A stretch of 64,000 nt of DNA from CALBPI01 sp038524795 (GTDB lineage: Bacteria; Pseudomonadota; Gammaproteobacteria; Steroidobacterales; Woeseiaceae): positions 124,001-188,000 of the forward strand of contig JBCBIJ010000006.1 of assembly GCA_038524795.1 (NCBI GenBank). The letters are read 5' to 3'. Made by a program: the position numbers and the translations under genes. This document shows positions 1-8,194 of this stretch, piece after piece; the first letter of the stretch is position 1, and each line of letters begins with the position of its first letter. The notes beneath the pieces were generated by a model, which was not told the DNA's origin, made no database searches, and saw only the letters and a program-made list of their open reading frames with translations.

Positions 1-644
1 TAAGACACGCCGGCGATGATCGAGCTCTTCGCGCCCGACGCACCGAATAGCAGCGAGCCGATCGCGGTGTCGCCACCTTCGCGTGACGAGTAACCCTCAC
101 CGTAGGCGATCTGGGCACCTTCGAAATCCTTACGAGTGATGATGTTCACCACGCCGCCGATAGCGTCGGTACCGTAAATGGCCGAGGCGCCGTCAGACAG
201 GATTTCGATGCGCTCAACCGCGCCAATCGGAATCTGGTTCAAGTCCTGGCCGACACCCAGGTTAGGTGCCACCGGCGCACGACGACCGTCGATGAGAATC
301 AGCGTGCGGCCCGCACCCAGTGCGCGCAGGTTCAGTGTCGCTGCGGCCTGTCCGGTGCTGCCTGACTGCGGACGGAACGAGCCACCACTGTTGATCGGCA
401 GGTTACGCAGGACGTCTGCAACGGACACTTCGCCCGAGAGCTCGATGGTCTCGCGGTCGATGATCTGTACGGGCAGAGCGCCCTCGACGTCGGTGCGCTT
501 AATGCGCGATCCCGTGACTTCGACGCGGCCGAGTTCGGCGGAGTCTTCGTCCTGGGCGAAAGCGGTGGGCGAGACCGCCGCGGTGGCAAGGCCGCCGACC
601 GCTAGTGCAGTTCGAACTGCCAGTCGGAGCTTGTTTTCTTTCAT
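1..644 (-). CDS. TonB-dependent outer-membrane receptor, N-terminal part
   Basis: This is the first 214 codons of a TonB-dependent receptor whose barrel lies outside the window. Residues 1-30 form a signal peptide with a basic start, a hydrophobic core and an AFA cleavage site before Gln31. After a short acidic linker comes VEVTGSRIKR and then a plug domain, with the typical runs LNLRALGAGRTLILIDGRR, VERIEILSDGASAIYGTDA and IGGVVNIITRKDF. The family takes up large or scarce substrates through the outer membrane with TonB energy. The plug does not reveal the substrate. The ATG was chosen because an AGGAGG lies 10 bases upstream. Neighbours give no hint of the ligand. Confidence 0.93.
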   Translation of the reverse strand, partial: MKENKLRLAVRTALAVGGLATAAVSPTAFAQDEDSAELGRVEVTGSRIKRTDVEGALPVQIIDRETIELSGEVSVADVLRNLPINSGGSFRPQSGSTGQAAATLNLRALGAGRTLILIDGRRAPVAPNLGVGQDLNQIPIGAVERIEILSDGASAIYGTDAIGGVVNIITRKDFEGAQIAYGEGYSSREGGDTAIGSLLFGASGAKSSIIAGVS

Positions 645-654
645 TGGAATATTC

Positions 655-660
655 CCTCCT
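655..660 (-). promoter_or_regulatory. Ribosome binding site of the TonB receptor
   Basis: A perfect AGGAGG on the minus strand lies 10 bases before the ATG and fixes the start. It is the strongest Shine-Dalgarno match I noticed in the window, consistent with high expression of an outer-membrane protein. Confidence 0.8.
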
Positions 661-791
661 GATAGAGAAAGCGTCCGCGCCGACGCCGCTCACTCGTTGC
701 GACGTTGCACGCGAATCCCCTGCTTAACTCGCGTCCGCGACTTCCCAATTTGGCGTCTGCCTCAGGGCCCCCACGAATCACTCGTGGCGAG

Positions 792-821
792 AGACTAGCC
801 CATCTTGTTGCCCAGTGCCAA
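792..821 (-). promoter_or_regulatory. Candidate sigma-70 promoter of the TonB receptor
   Basis: On the minus strand TTGGCA (816-821) and TAGTCT (792-797) are separated by 18 bases. Both are moderate matches to the sigma-70 consensus and lie in the non-coding gap, about 150 bases before the receptor start. This is a pattern match only. Confidence 0.3.
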
Positions 822-1054
822 CACAATTTCGTGCGTAATTGTGACCCAGTGTCGGTCCGACGCCATGAACGTCGCATGCCAGTTAGAAATACCCAGACAC
901 CCATAGCTAAGAGCGGTTTTTTAGCTTGTCCAGTGCATTGCCACCCCAAAGCCCGCTTTTTGAATCGCTTTTTTCGACATTCGGAGCCGGGTTGTTACAT
1001 TTTTGCCACGTTTCGAGTGGCTAGACTGTTGTGATGGCGCAACAATAGCGCCAT

Positions 1055-2083
1055 TCACGCCCGAACGGCGGTCAGGGCCCAGCCCAGCAATGTCGTTCCG
1101 CGGTAATACAAAGGACGTACGCGTGCGTCCGCGATGGCCACGGCTTTGAGCTCGTCGACGATCTTTTCGAGGCCATCGGCGTCGACCGCAGCGGACGTCA
1201 GATCGGCCATCCGAAGCCGGTAAGTCTCTACTTCGGCTAACAAATTTGCCCAGACCCTTGCGAGCGATGCGTCGTCCGTCTGGCGTGATCGCTCCACAAT
1301 CTGCATGACTGAAGGCAGCAAGAACTCGATAAAGCCGGCGTCCGTCGCGCGTGCGGTAGGGGTTTCGCCGCGCTTCTGGACGCGCTCGGCGGTATCCAGC
1401 AGCGACTCGCGGATCTTGATGGCACCGGGAGACCAATGCAGCTTGCCGGGCCCCGTACCGCCGGGTTTCAGCCCTCTGAACAGTTTCGCCATGCGCTGTC
1501 CGAGCCGCACGAAATCCGTCTTGTTGATACAGAAGTCCAGCTGAGCAAGCCCCTCTTGCGCCTGCTGCAGAATGGCCGAGTCACTGTGGTGGAGGATCAT
1601 TGCGAGCCTGCCACCCGGCCGCAAAATGCGCGCAATTTCGCGACTGCCCGCCGCGGTATCGCCGTACTCGTAACCATATTGACTGCTCACCAGGTCCACT
1701 GACCCGGCGTCGAGCGTGGTGGCTTCGAGCGGCGTTCCGCCAATCAGGGTGATCGCGTCGAGGTCTGCCGCGAGCTCCGGTCGCGCTGCACGCACCTGCT
1801 CGGGATCGACTGCAGCGTAATCGACGCCCGTAATGGCCAGCGACCGGTTCTGGGTCCTGGCCCAGGCCGCCATCAGCAAGGCAACGGCGCCGTTACCCGT
1901 TGCAAGGTCGACAACGCAGGCGCCGTCGTCAAGGGGCTCCAGGGCCTGGTGCCAAAACTCGGCAATTTCCTGGTCGTAGTTGCCCGAAAAGTGTCCCTCG
2001 AAGGTCGTCACCGTGCCGCGGGCCCAAAAACGCGCCCACTCCTCGCGACCGAGGCGATCTCGTTGTGGGTCAGTTGACGTCAT
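1055..2083 (-). CDS. Class I SAM-dependent methyltransferase
   Basis: The 342-residue protein has the Rossmann-type motif I VVDLATGNGAVALLMA near residues 58-73, followed by VDYAAVDPEQV, and LRPGGRLAMILHH as the post-III strand. This places it among UbiE/Methyltransf_11-like enzymes that move a methyl group from S-adenosylmethionine. The C-terminal half is predicted helical and shows no family signature I know, so the substrate is unknown. A GTG seven codons upstream is an alternative start; I prefer the ATG that begins MTSTDPQRDR. The gene stands alone, facing away from the small exported protein downstream in the window. Confidence 0.8.
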   Translation of the reverse strand: MTSTDPQRDRLGREEWARFWARGTVTTFEGHFSGNYDQEIAEFWHQALEPLDDGACVVDLATGNGAVALLMAAWARTQNRSLAITGVDYAAVDPEQVRAARPELAADLDAITLIGGTPLEATTLDAGSVDLVSSQYGYEYGDTAAGSREIARILRPGGRLAMILHHSDSAILQQAQEGLAQLDFCINKTDFVRLGQRMAKLFRGLKPGGTGPGKLHWSPGAIKIRESLLDTAERVQKRGETPTARATDAGFIEFLLPSVMQIVERSRQTDDASLARVWANLLAEVETYRLRMADLTSAAVDADGLEKIVDELKAVAIADARVRPLYYRGTTLLGWALTAVRA

Positions 2084-2270
2084 CGGGTTCTCACTGGGCG
2101 GCACTACCAGGCAGCGTAGGATACGCGCTCGGTCACATCATCGTGATGTCGTCGAGGTACGCGAGACCACCGATCTGCATCCTGGGACTGCAAATCGTCG
2201 CTACAATAGGGATCGGTTGCGCCTAACAACGGTCCAAACGGTTGTTCGCGCGAGAAACAGGTTTAAAGAG

Positions 2271-2966
2271 ATGCAAACACCGAATGGCCTAAAACCCGCG
2301 CTCACCCGCAAAACGGTGACGCGCCGGACTCAGATGCAATGGGCACGTCTTGCGAGTTTTGCCTGTATCGGTGGTCTTGCCTTTGCGGCGACGCACACAA
2401 GCGCCGCGTCACCCGCGAAGGTGGCGGACTGCGCCGAGATCGCGGACGACGCGAAACGGCTGGCGTGCTACGACGAACTCACCCGATCGGAGCCACCCCC
2501 GCCGCCGGCGGCGCCCGAGCCGGCGCCCGAACCGGCTCGCGAAACGCCGCGGTCGCCGAGTCCAGTGGAATCCGCCGCGACCGAGAGTCCCGAACCTGCG
2601 TTGGCGCCGACAGAAGCGGCTGCCGAGCCCGTGCCGCCGGTCAGCGAAGCGGCAACCTCCAGCGCCACGGAACAGGTGGCGGCGGAAAGCGACTCTTTTG
2701 GTATGGAGCGGCAGCTTGAGCGCGATGGTCGCCAAAGCATCAAAGCGGGCGTGATCGGCGGCTTTCAGGGTTGGGGTGGTCGCATAGATCGAGAAAAGAC
2801 CGTGTTTGAGCTCGACAACGGCCAGATCTGGCGACAAATCAGTTCAGAGCGATTCCGCTACAACGGGCCAGACCGCAAGGTCGAAATCCGGCGCGCCTCT
2901 TTTGGGAGTTTTCTGCTGTCCCCGGAAGGCCTCAATAGAAGTATTCGTGTTCGGCGGGTGAAGTAG
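2271..2966 (+). CDS. Small exported protein with a CYDxL motif and Pro/Glu/Ala-rich linker
   Basis: The 231-residue product has a hydrophobic stretch ARLASFACIGGLAFAA, which becomes an N-terminal signal sequence if the inner ATG at 2335 is used. It is followed by DCAEIADDAKRLACYDEL. That C-x(n)-RLxCYDxL pattern recurs at the mature N-terminus of several proteobacterial envelope proteins, including TagO/VasI-like ones. A linker rich in Pro, Glu and Ala (about 70-130) leads to a compact C-terminal part with FELDNGQIWRQ and FLLSPEGLNRSIRVRRVK, probably beta-rich. The molecular role is unknown. A TACAAT at 2202-2207 could be its -10 box. Start choice is uncertain between 2271 and 2335. Confidence 0.65.
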   Translation: MQTPNGLKPALTRKTVTRRTQMQWARLASFACIGGLAFAATHTSAASPAKVADCAEIADDAKRLACYDELTRSEPPPPPAAPEPAPEPARETPRSPSPVESAATESPEPALAPTEAAAEPVPPVSEAATSSATEQVAAESDSFGMERQLERDGRQSIKAGVIGGFQGWGGRIDREKTVFELDNGQIWRQISSERFRYNGPDRKVEIRRASFGSFLLSPEGLNRSIRVRRVK

Positions 2967-2980
2967 CGCGACGCTCGCGC
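2966..2980. other. Hairpin filling the gap between two convergent genes
   Basis: GCGCGA, a 3-base loop and TCGCGC make a perfect 6-base-pair GC-rich stem that occupies the whole 14-base gap between convergent stop codons. Its symmetry would let it act on transcripts from both sides. There is no T-tract, so termination activity is a guess. Confidence 0.3.
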
Positions 2981-4600
2981 CTAGTCGATTTGAAACAAGG
3001 GATCTGTCGCGGCGTACGCCCGCAGGGCGGGCTGGCCGCTGCGGTAACGTGCCATGTCGGCCTGCAATTCCGGTCGGCGCTCTAGTCCCGTGAGCTTCAG
3101 CACTTCGAACATGGCCTCCGCTTGCAGGTCGACCGCATCTTCGAACCGATCCAGGGCTGCGTAAACCATGGCTAGCGTGCGGGCTGTCTCCACACCCGGC
3201 GCGGCCAGATAGATATCTTCGCTCCATGACTGCGCGGTCTGCAGATGCGCGGCACCGGTTCCGGGGCAAGTCGCCCAGGCGCGCGCCGACGCCTGCAACA
3301 GCGCTGCGTCGAACGGCGGCTCGCCGGCCAGGCCGTCACTAAGACGCTTGAGTGCGCCCGGGCAATCGCCGGCGCCGAGCGCACTGACGGCCGCCCAGTA
3401 GTTCAGTCGGCCTCGTTCATCGCGCGCCCGAGTCTCCGACGCCAGTGCTTCGTAGATGGTGGTTGCCTCGTCGAAGCCCCCTTCATGCAACAGAATTCGG
3501 GCAAGGGATTCGCGTGCAGTGCTGTCCTTGGCATTCAGCGCGATGGCATTTTGAAACGCAACCTTGGCCGCCTTGAACTGGCCTTCGGCCTGCTCGATTC
3601 GGCCCAGGTACAGCCAGTCTTCGGCCGAGGCCGCGTCCGCATCGGTGACACGCTCGAAGGCCGCCCGGGCCGCGCCGTAGTTGCCGGACTCGGCCAGCAC
3701 GCGGCCATGCGTTGCCACTATCGTCAGGTCGTCCGGCGCGAGTGCCACCGCACGCCCAATGAAATCGGCCGCGGCATCGAAGTTGCCGCGGTCAGCCTGC
3801 GCGAGGCCGGTTTGCACGAAGAACTGCGGGCTGCGTGAGCGCTGCGCAATGGCAGCAATAACCGGGTCCGAAAGCGTCGGCTCGCCGTCGCCGACATCAG
3901 CCAGAATGGCGCGTGCCGCTGGGATGTTCCCCAGCGTGCGATAGGCCATACCCAGCGGTTGGTGCAATCGCGTAGCTGCCGGGTCCAATTCGAGTGCGCG
4001 CTTCAGATAATCTCGTGCCTTCGCCGCGTCGCCAGCGGCCAGTTCAGCGCGTCCCAGCCCGCCCAGCGCAGCCGGTGATTCTGGGGCAAGGCGCAGTGCC
4101 GCCTCGAAGTCGTTGCGCGCGCCCGCCGTGTCTCCCAGATCGAGTCGTGCACGGCCCCGCCGCACGAATGCAGGCATTCGCAGTGAATCGGGCAGGTCGC
4201 TGATAGCAACGTCAAATGCTGCCACGCCAGGTGCCGCACGACCCTCCGCCATGTGCGCAAGGCCGACGCGATAAAGGATCGGTCCCTGCTCGCCAACACG
4301 GCCCTGCGCAGCAGCATAGGCAGTCAGTGCCTCGGCATAGAAGTCGTGGGCAAAGTAGCTGTCCCCAAGGGCGAGCCAACCCGAGGCCAGCGCCCATGCG
4401 TCTTCGGTTTGCGAGAGCAACGCCGTCATGCGTGCAGCCTCTGCGGTCAAGGACTCACGCACAGGCTCGGCAGACTCCGAGAGGTCGGGTTTGGGGACGG
4501 TGGAGTCTGCCGCGGCAAGGGATGCGACGAGCGTCAATGCCACCGTTATGCCCATGGCGCGACGGCGTGCACCCGCACGCAGCAACTGAGAGGCCCTCAC
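2981..4600 (-). CDS. Exported tetratricopeptide-repeat protein
   Basis: The 539-residue protein starts with a signal sequence (basic start, then ITVALTLVASLAAADS) and is otherwise built of roughly ten TPR units. Clear ones include AARNDFEAALRLAPESPAAL and AKVAFQNAIALNAKDSTARE. TPR arrays are protein-binding scaffolds; here it would act in the periplasm. The GTG start overlaps the stop of the upstream FG-GAP/ASPIC gene (GTGA), so the two are translationally coupled. It is the last gene of the five-gene propeller/cytochrome operon, which suggests an assembly or scaffold role. No catalytic motif is visible. Confidence 0.85.
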   Translation of the reverse strand: MRASQLLRAGARRRAMGITVALTLVASLAAADSTVPKPDLSESAEPVRESLTAEAARMTALLSQTEDAWALASGWLALGDSYFAHDFYAEALTAYAAAQGRVGEQGPILYRVGLAHMAEGRAAPGVAAFDVAISDLPDSLRMPAFVRRGRARLDLGDTAGARNDFEAALRLAPESPAALGGLGRAELAAGDAAKARDYLKRALELDPAATRLHQPLGMAYRTLGNIPAARAILADVGDGEPTLSDPVIAAIAQRSRSPQFFVQTGLAQADRGNFDAAADFIGRAVALAPDDLTIVATHGRVLAESGNYGAARAAFERVTDADAASAEDWLYLGRIEQAEGQFKAAKVAFQNAIALNAKDSTARESLARILLHEGGFDEATTIYEALASETRARDERGRLNYWAAVSALGAGDCPGALKRLSDGLAGEPPFDAALLQASARAWATCPGTGAAHLQTAQSWSEDIYLAAPGVETARTLAMVYAALDRFEDAVDLQAEAMFEVLKLTGLERRPELQADMARYRSGQPALRAYAATDPLFQID

Positions 4601-6276
4601 GATCCGTCACCACGCTGCAGTCTGTGATAGCGATTTGGTGTCAATTCGTCGAAGCGCTCGCTGGCCCCGTCCGGCCAAATGACGCGCACACTCTGTGCGC
4701 CCGCGGTTGCGCCCAGACCCAAGACCACGCGCGAATCGCTGGCCGATGCGTAGGAGCCATCGGTGCGAGCGCGGTGCAGCCAGAGGTCGGAACCGTCGTC
4801 TCCGAGCAACCACACGGCCGCGTGCACCTGCGTCCGACCCTCCGCGTCGACCAGTTCAAGCCCAAGCCACGCCCGTCCTGTCCCCGCCACATTACGGAGC
4901 AGTTTGGCTGGCCCGTTGTTGTTTGCGGCAACAGCGTCTACGCGTCCATCGTTGTCCAGATCTCCGAATGCCGCGCCGCGACCCACGTGAGACTCCGTCA
5001 GCACACGCCCGGCGTCCGCCGTGACGTCGACGAATCGGCCCTGCCGATTGGCAAAAACCTGATCTGTCTGGTGGTAAGGAAAGGGATCGTCGGTGGCCGC
5101 CAGGTCGGCTTCGATCGTGACGCCCCCATTAACCACGAACAGGTCGAGCCAGCCGTCGAGGTCGAGGTCGACAAACGCCGTTCCAAATGCAGTCTTCGGC
5201 AGGCTCGGCGCACCAACCCCCGACTGTGCTGAGACGTCGCTGAACCAACCAGTGCCGTCGTTGGCATAGAGCGTGTTGGTTTCTCGAACCAAATGGGTGA
5301 CGAACAGGTCCAGCGCACCGTTGCGATCAAAATCGCCAGCATCGACACCCATTCCTGCTTCCGCCGAACCGGCCGCGTTGACGGCATTGCCGGCCAACAG
5401 CGCGTCGTCAATAAAGGTCAGATCGCCTTGATTGAGCCAAAAGTGGTTTGGCTCGCCGTCGTTTGCGACGTACACGTCGATATGGCCGTCATCATTAAAG
5501 TCCGCAGTGACCACGCCGAGGCCGGGTTGGGGGTCGTCCGCGACTCCCGCAGCCTCGCTGATGTCTTCGAATCGGCCATCACCTCGGTTGTGGTAGAGCG
5601 TGTCTCGGTTGAAAGGGTAGACCGACGGTGAGCAGTAGTCTCGGCGACTGCTACCTGCGGCACGACATTCGCGGTGCGTGTCGAACTGATAGTCGACGTA
5701 GTTGACGACAAAAAGCTCGGGAAGCGCGTCGCCGTCCAGGTCCGCAAAGGCCGCACTGACACCCCAGCCTGGATCACCGACACCCGCCTGTTTAGTGACG
5801 TCCTCGAACGTCCCGTCGCCGTTGTTTCGCCAGAGCTGGTTGGGGCCGAAGTTCAAGACGTAGATGTCGGCGTCGCCGTCGCCGTCATAGTCACCTACGG
5901 CAACACCCTGACCGTAGCCGCGCGCATCGATGCGTGCTCGCTCGGTCACATCTTCAAAGCGCATAGCGCCGCCTTTCTCGGTGACATTGCGAAGCAGCCG
6001 GTCGCCAGCCTTGCGGCCACTTTTCTCGACAGCAGGCCCAATGTCGCCGCTCTGCACCAGGTACACGTCGTAGCGCCCATCTCCGTCGTAGTCGAGTATC
6101 GCGGCGCCACCGCCCATGATTTCGGGAAACCAGAAGTCACCCGTGGCGCCATTGACATGATCGAACGCGATGCCGGCCGTGCCCGTGGCGTCTTCAAACC
6201 AGTCGGCGTTCGCGGCAAAGGGGTAGGCGGCACACGCGGCTAGGTAAACAACAGTTGTCAGCGTTCCTGGGCGCAT
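4597..6276 (-). CDS. Secreted CRTAC1-like FG-GAP beta-propeller protein with ASPIC/UnbV domain
   Basis: The 559-residue protein has a signal peptide (MRPGTLTTVVYLAACAAYPFA) followed by repeated FG-GAP/VCBS blades. Each blade carries a DxDxDG-type calcium loop, for example DYDGDGRYD, DYDGDGDAD, DFNDDGHID, DLDLDGWLD and DLDNDGRVD, consistent with a seven-bladed propeller. The C-terminus (about 480-559) matches the ASPIC/UnbV domain, ending with SVRVIWPDGASERFDEL. The domain set is that of the CRTAC1 family; bacterial members are secreted or surface proteins of unknown function. I chose the ATG just before the signal peptide rather than an in-frame ATG 54 codons earlier that lies inside the preceding gene. 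It is paralogous to the gene 73 bases upstream. Confidence 0.88.
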   Translation of the reverse strand: MRPGTLTTVVYLAACAAYPFAANADWFEDATGTAGIAFDHVNGATGDFWFPEIMGGGAAILDYDGDGRYDVYLVQSGDIGPAVEKSGRKAGDRLLRNVTEKGGAMRFEDVTERARIDARGYGQGVAVGDYDGDGDADIYVLNFGPNQLWRNNGDGTFEDVTKQAGVGDPGWGVSAAFADLDGDALPELFVVNYVDYQFDTHRECRAAGSSRRDYCSPSVYPFNRDTLYHNRGDGRFEDISEAAGVADDPQPGLGVVTADFNDDGHIDVYVANDGEPNHFWLNQGDLTFIDDALLAGNAVNAAGSAEAGMGVDAGDFDRNGALDLFVTHLVRETNTLYANDGTGWFSDVSAQSGVGAPSLPKTAFGTAFVDLDLDGWLDLFVVNGGVTIEADLAATDDPFPYHQTDQVFANRQGRFVDVTADAGRVLTESHVGRGAAFGDLDNDGRVDAVAANNNGPAKLLRNVAGTGRAWLGLELVDAEGRTQVHAAVWLLGDDGSDLWLHRARTDGSYASASDSRVVLGLGATAGAQSVRVIWPDGASERFDELTPNRYHRLQRGDGS

Positions 6277-6349
6277 TCTCGATGACAGGGTCGCATCAGC
6301 ACGGCCGGACAGGATACCGGATATCCGCGCACTATTCGGCAGGCTGCCG

Positions 6350-8194
6350 CTACCGCTCAGGTTGCTGCGAGATCCGCACGAGCTGGTCGGCGACCGTCGT
6401 GCCGACGCGCGTGGTCGTACCGTCGGGCCACCGCACATCGATACGATCGACGGTACGCGACGCGCCCAGACCGAAGGTCAGTACCGGCTCAACCTGAGAC
6501 AGGTAGCTGCGTGTTGGCATGACCGTCCGGGTCTGACGCTGCGCGCCCGTAACCAAGGTAACGACAGCACCAATGGCGTCTGTGTTCGGTGCGGCGCCCT
6601 GGAGCGCAACGCGCAGCCAATGGCCCGGCGCGGCTTCGCTTCGGTCCAGCAACAACGGTGGCCCGTCGATCTGCGTCAGCACGAGTTCCAGTGCGCCATC
6701 GGCATCGACATCCGCGTAGGCGGCGCCACGACCGACGATGGGTTGCGACAGTTCGGCTGTGGATTGCGACGCTACGGGAATGAAGGTCTGTCGGCAGTCC
6801 GGGCCGCAGTTCCAGAACAGTTGTGCGGACTGACGGTAGGTTTGAGAGGACTGCACGCGGTTGATTTCGTTTTCCACGTGACCATTGGCCTGTAGCAGGT
6901 CGAGTCTGCCGTCGAGGTCATAGTCGAAGAACATGAGTCCGAACGTCAGCGCGGCGCGAGACGCGGCGCCGATACCGCGACCAATAGCCTCATCCGAAAA
7001 CGCGCCGTCCCCGCTTGCCACATAGAACGAACTCATTTCGCTCGAGAAGTTGCCCATGCCAATGGCGAGCACCCGGTCGCCGAAAAGATTTGCCGCATCA
7101 ATTCCCATGGCGCCTGTGGCCCGGCCGTTGCGGTCAAAGCCGAGACCGAGCTCTGTGCCGCGTTCCTCAAACTGGCCGTCGCCCAGATTGATGAACGCGA
7201 AATTGCGGACGGTGTCGTTGGCAACCACGAGATCGAGGTCGTCGTCTCCATCGAGGTCGATGGGCACCAGCGCCAGCCCTTTGCCGACGGCCTGTTGCGT
7301 GGCTGCATTGACGACATGAAACCCGGCTTCGACGGACGCCTCCTCGAACCGACCGTCGCCCAGATTGCGGTAGAAGTAGGGCTGGGTCCCGGCGAAATTA
7401 CCGGGCGGGCCGTAGGCGCGGCCGATACCCGTGAGCCGGTAGTCGACCTCGAAATCGATCTCTCGAGACCAAGCGACGTAGTTCAGCACGAAGAGATCGA
7501 GATCGGCGTCGCCGTCGGCATCGAAGAACGCAGCGCTCGTGCTCCAGGCGTCTGCGGCGCCGGCAACACCGGCGGTCTCCGTGACATCGACAAACCCTTG
7601 GGGTCGATTGGCAAACAGCCGGTTGCTGCCGACCGCAGAAAGAAAGAGGTCCGTGCGGCCGTCGCCGTCGTAGTCGGCCACGGCCACGCCCATGCCAAAG
7701 CCGAAGTCGCCGGCCAGACCGACCGAAAGCGTTGCATCCTCAAACCGACCGCTGCCATCGTTGAGATACAGACGCAACGTGTTAAACGCCGAGCGGCTCT
7801 GGGTATCGTCGGCCCAGGGCCCCGAATCGACGAACAACAGATCGGCATCGCCGTCCTCATCGGCGTCGAAAAAGGCGACGCCGCCACCCATGGTCTCCGG
7901 TAGCAAACGGTCACCCGTCGCGCCAGAGCGATGCACGAAATCGATGCCCGCTGCGGCGGCGATATCGGTATAGGGTGCGCGGGGCGTTTCGGGTAACACG
8001 GTCTCGGTCAGCAGACGGTCAAGACCGACGTCAGCTTCGTCAACGACACTAGGGGCCTCGCGCTGCGACCAGAGAAACAGTGCGGTGCCGACAGCGACCA
8101 TGCTGGCGAGGCCGAAGATCACCAGCAAAGAGCGTCTGAAGGCACGCTTGATCCGCGCCTCACCGTCGGCGCTGCGTCGGTCGGTTGCGGTCAT
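6350..8194 (-). CDS. Membrane-anchored CRTAC1-like FG-GAP protein with ASPIC/UnbV domain
   Basis: The 614-residue product has a basic cytoplasmic start, then one transmembrane segment (SLLVIFGLASMVAVGTALFLW, about 22-42), so it is probably anchored with the rest outside. It begins its propeller with YTDIAAAAGIDFVHRSGATG, the same opening as its paralogue downstream. Calcium loops include DADEDGDAD, DYDGDGRTD, DADGDADLD and DYDLDGRLD. The C-terminal ASPIC/UnbV domain ends near VDRIDVRWPDGTTTRVGT. Two Cys in NCGPDCRQ could form a disulfide. The start overlaps the stop of the cytochrome gene by ATGA. It probably presents a propeller next to the cytochrome at the membrane. Confidence 0.88.
   Translation of the reverse strand: MTATDRRSADGEARIKRAFRRSLLVIFGLASMVAVGTALFLWSQREAPSVVDEADVGLDRLLTETVLPETPRAPYTDIAAAAGIDFVHRSGATGDRLLPETMGGGVAFFDADEDGDADLLFVDSGPWADDTQSRSAFNTLRLYLNDGSGRFEDATLSVGLAGDFGFGMGVAVADYDGDGRTDLFLSAVGSNRLFANRPQGFVDVTETAGVAGAADAWSTSAAFFDADGDADLDLFVLNYVAWSREIDFEVDYRLTGIGRAYGPPGNFAGTQPYFYRNLGDGRFEEASVEAGFHVVNAATQQAVGKGLALVPIDLDGDDDLDLVVANDTVRNFAFINLGDGQFEERGTELGLGFDRNGRATGAMGIDAANLFGDRVLAIGMGNFSSEMSSFYVASGDGAFSDEAIGRGIGAASRAALTFGLMFFDYDLDGRLDLLQANGHVENEINRVQSSQTYRQSAQLFWNCGPDCRQTFIPVASQSTAELSQPIVGRGAAYADVDADGALELVLTQIDGPPLLLDRSEAAPGHWLRVALQGAAPNTDAIGAVVTLVTGAQRQTRTVMPTRSYLSQVEPVLTFGLGASRTVDRIDVRWPDGTTTRVGTTVADQLVRISQQPER

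Larger units (their letters stand above)
645..1054. other. Non-coding leader and spacer between the TonB receptor and the methyltransferase
   Basis: This gap of about 410 bases holds the ribosome binding site and a candidate promoter of the receptor. A perfect 7-base-pair hairpin at 1034-1054 (ATGGCGC, a 7-base loop, GCGCCAT) abuts the methyltransferase stop. It has no T-run, so it is at best a weak terminator. Open frames crossing the gap have no recognisable protein features. The leader of the receptor would be over 100 bases long, so an undetected RNA control element is possible. Confidence 0.5.

Noticed and set aside
645..1054. Protein-coding gene in the gap upstream of the TonB receptor
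   Set aside because: Several frames of 100 to 200 codons cross it on both strands, but they run into the receptor or methyltransferase genes and show no domain or convincing start.
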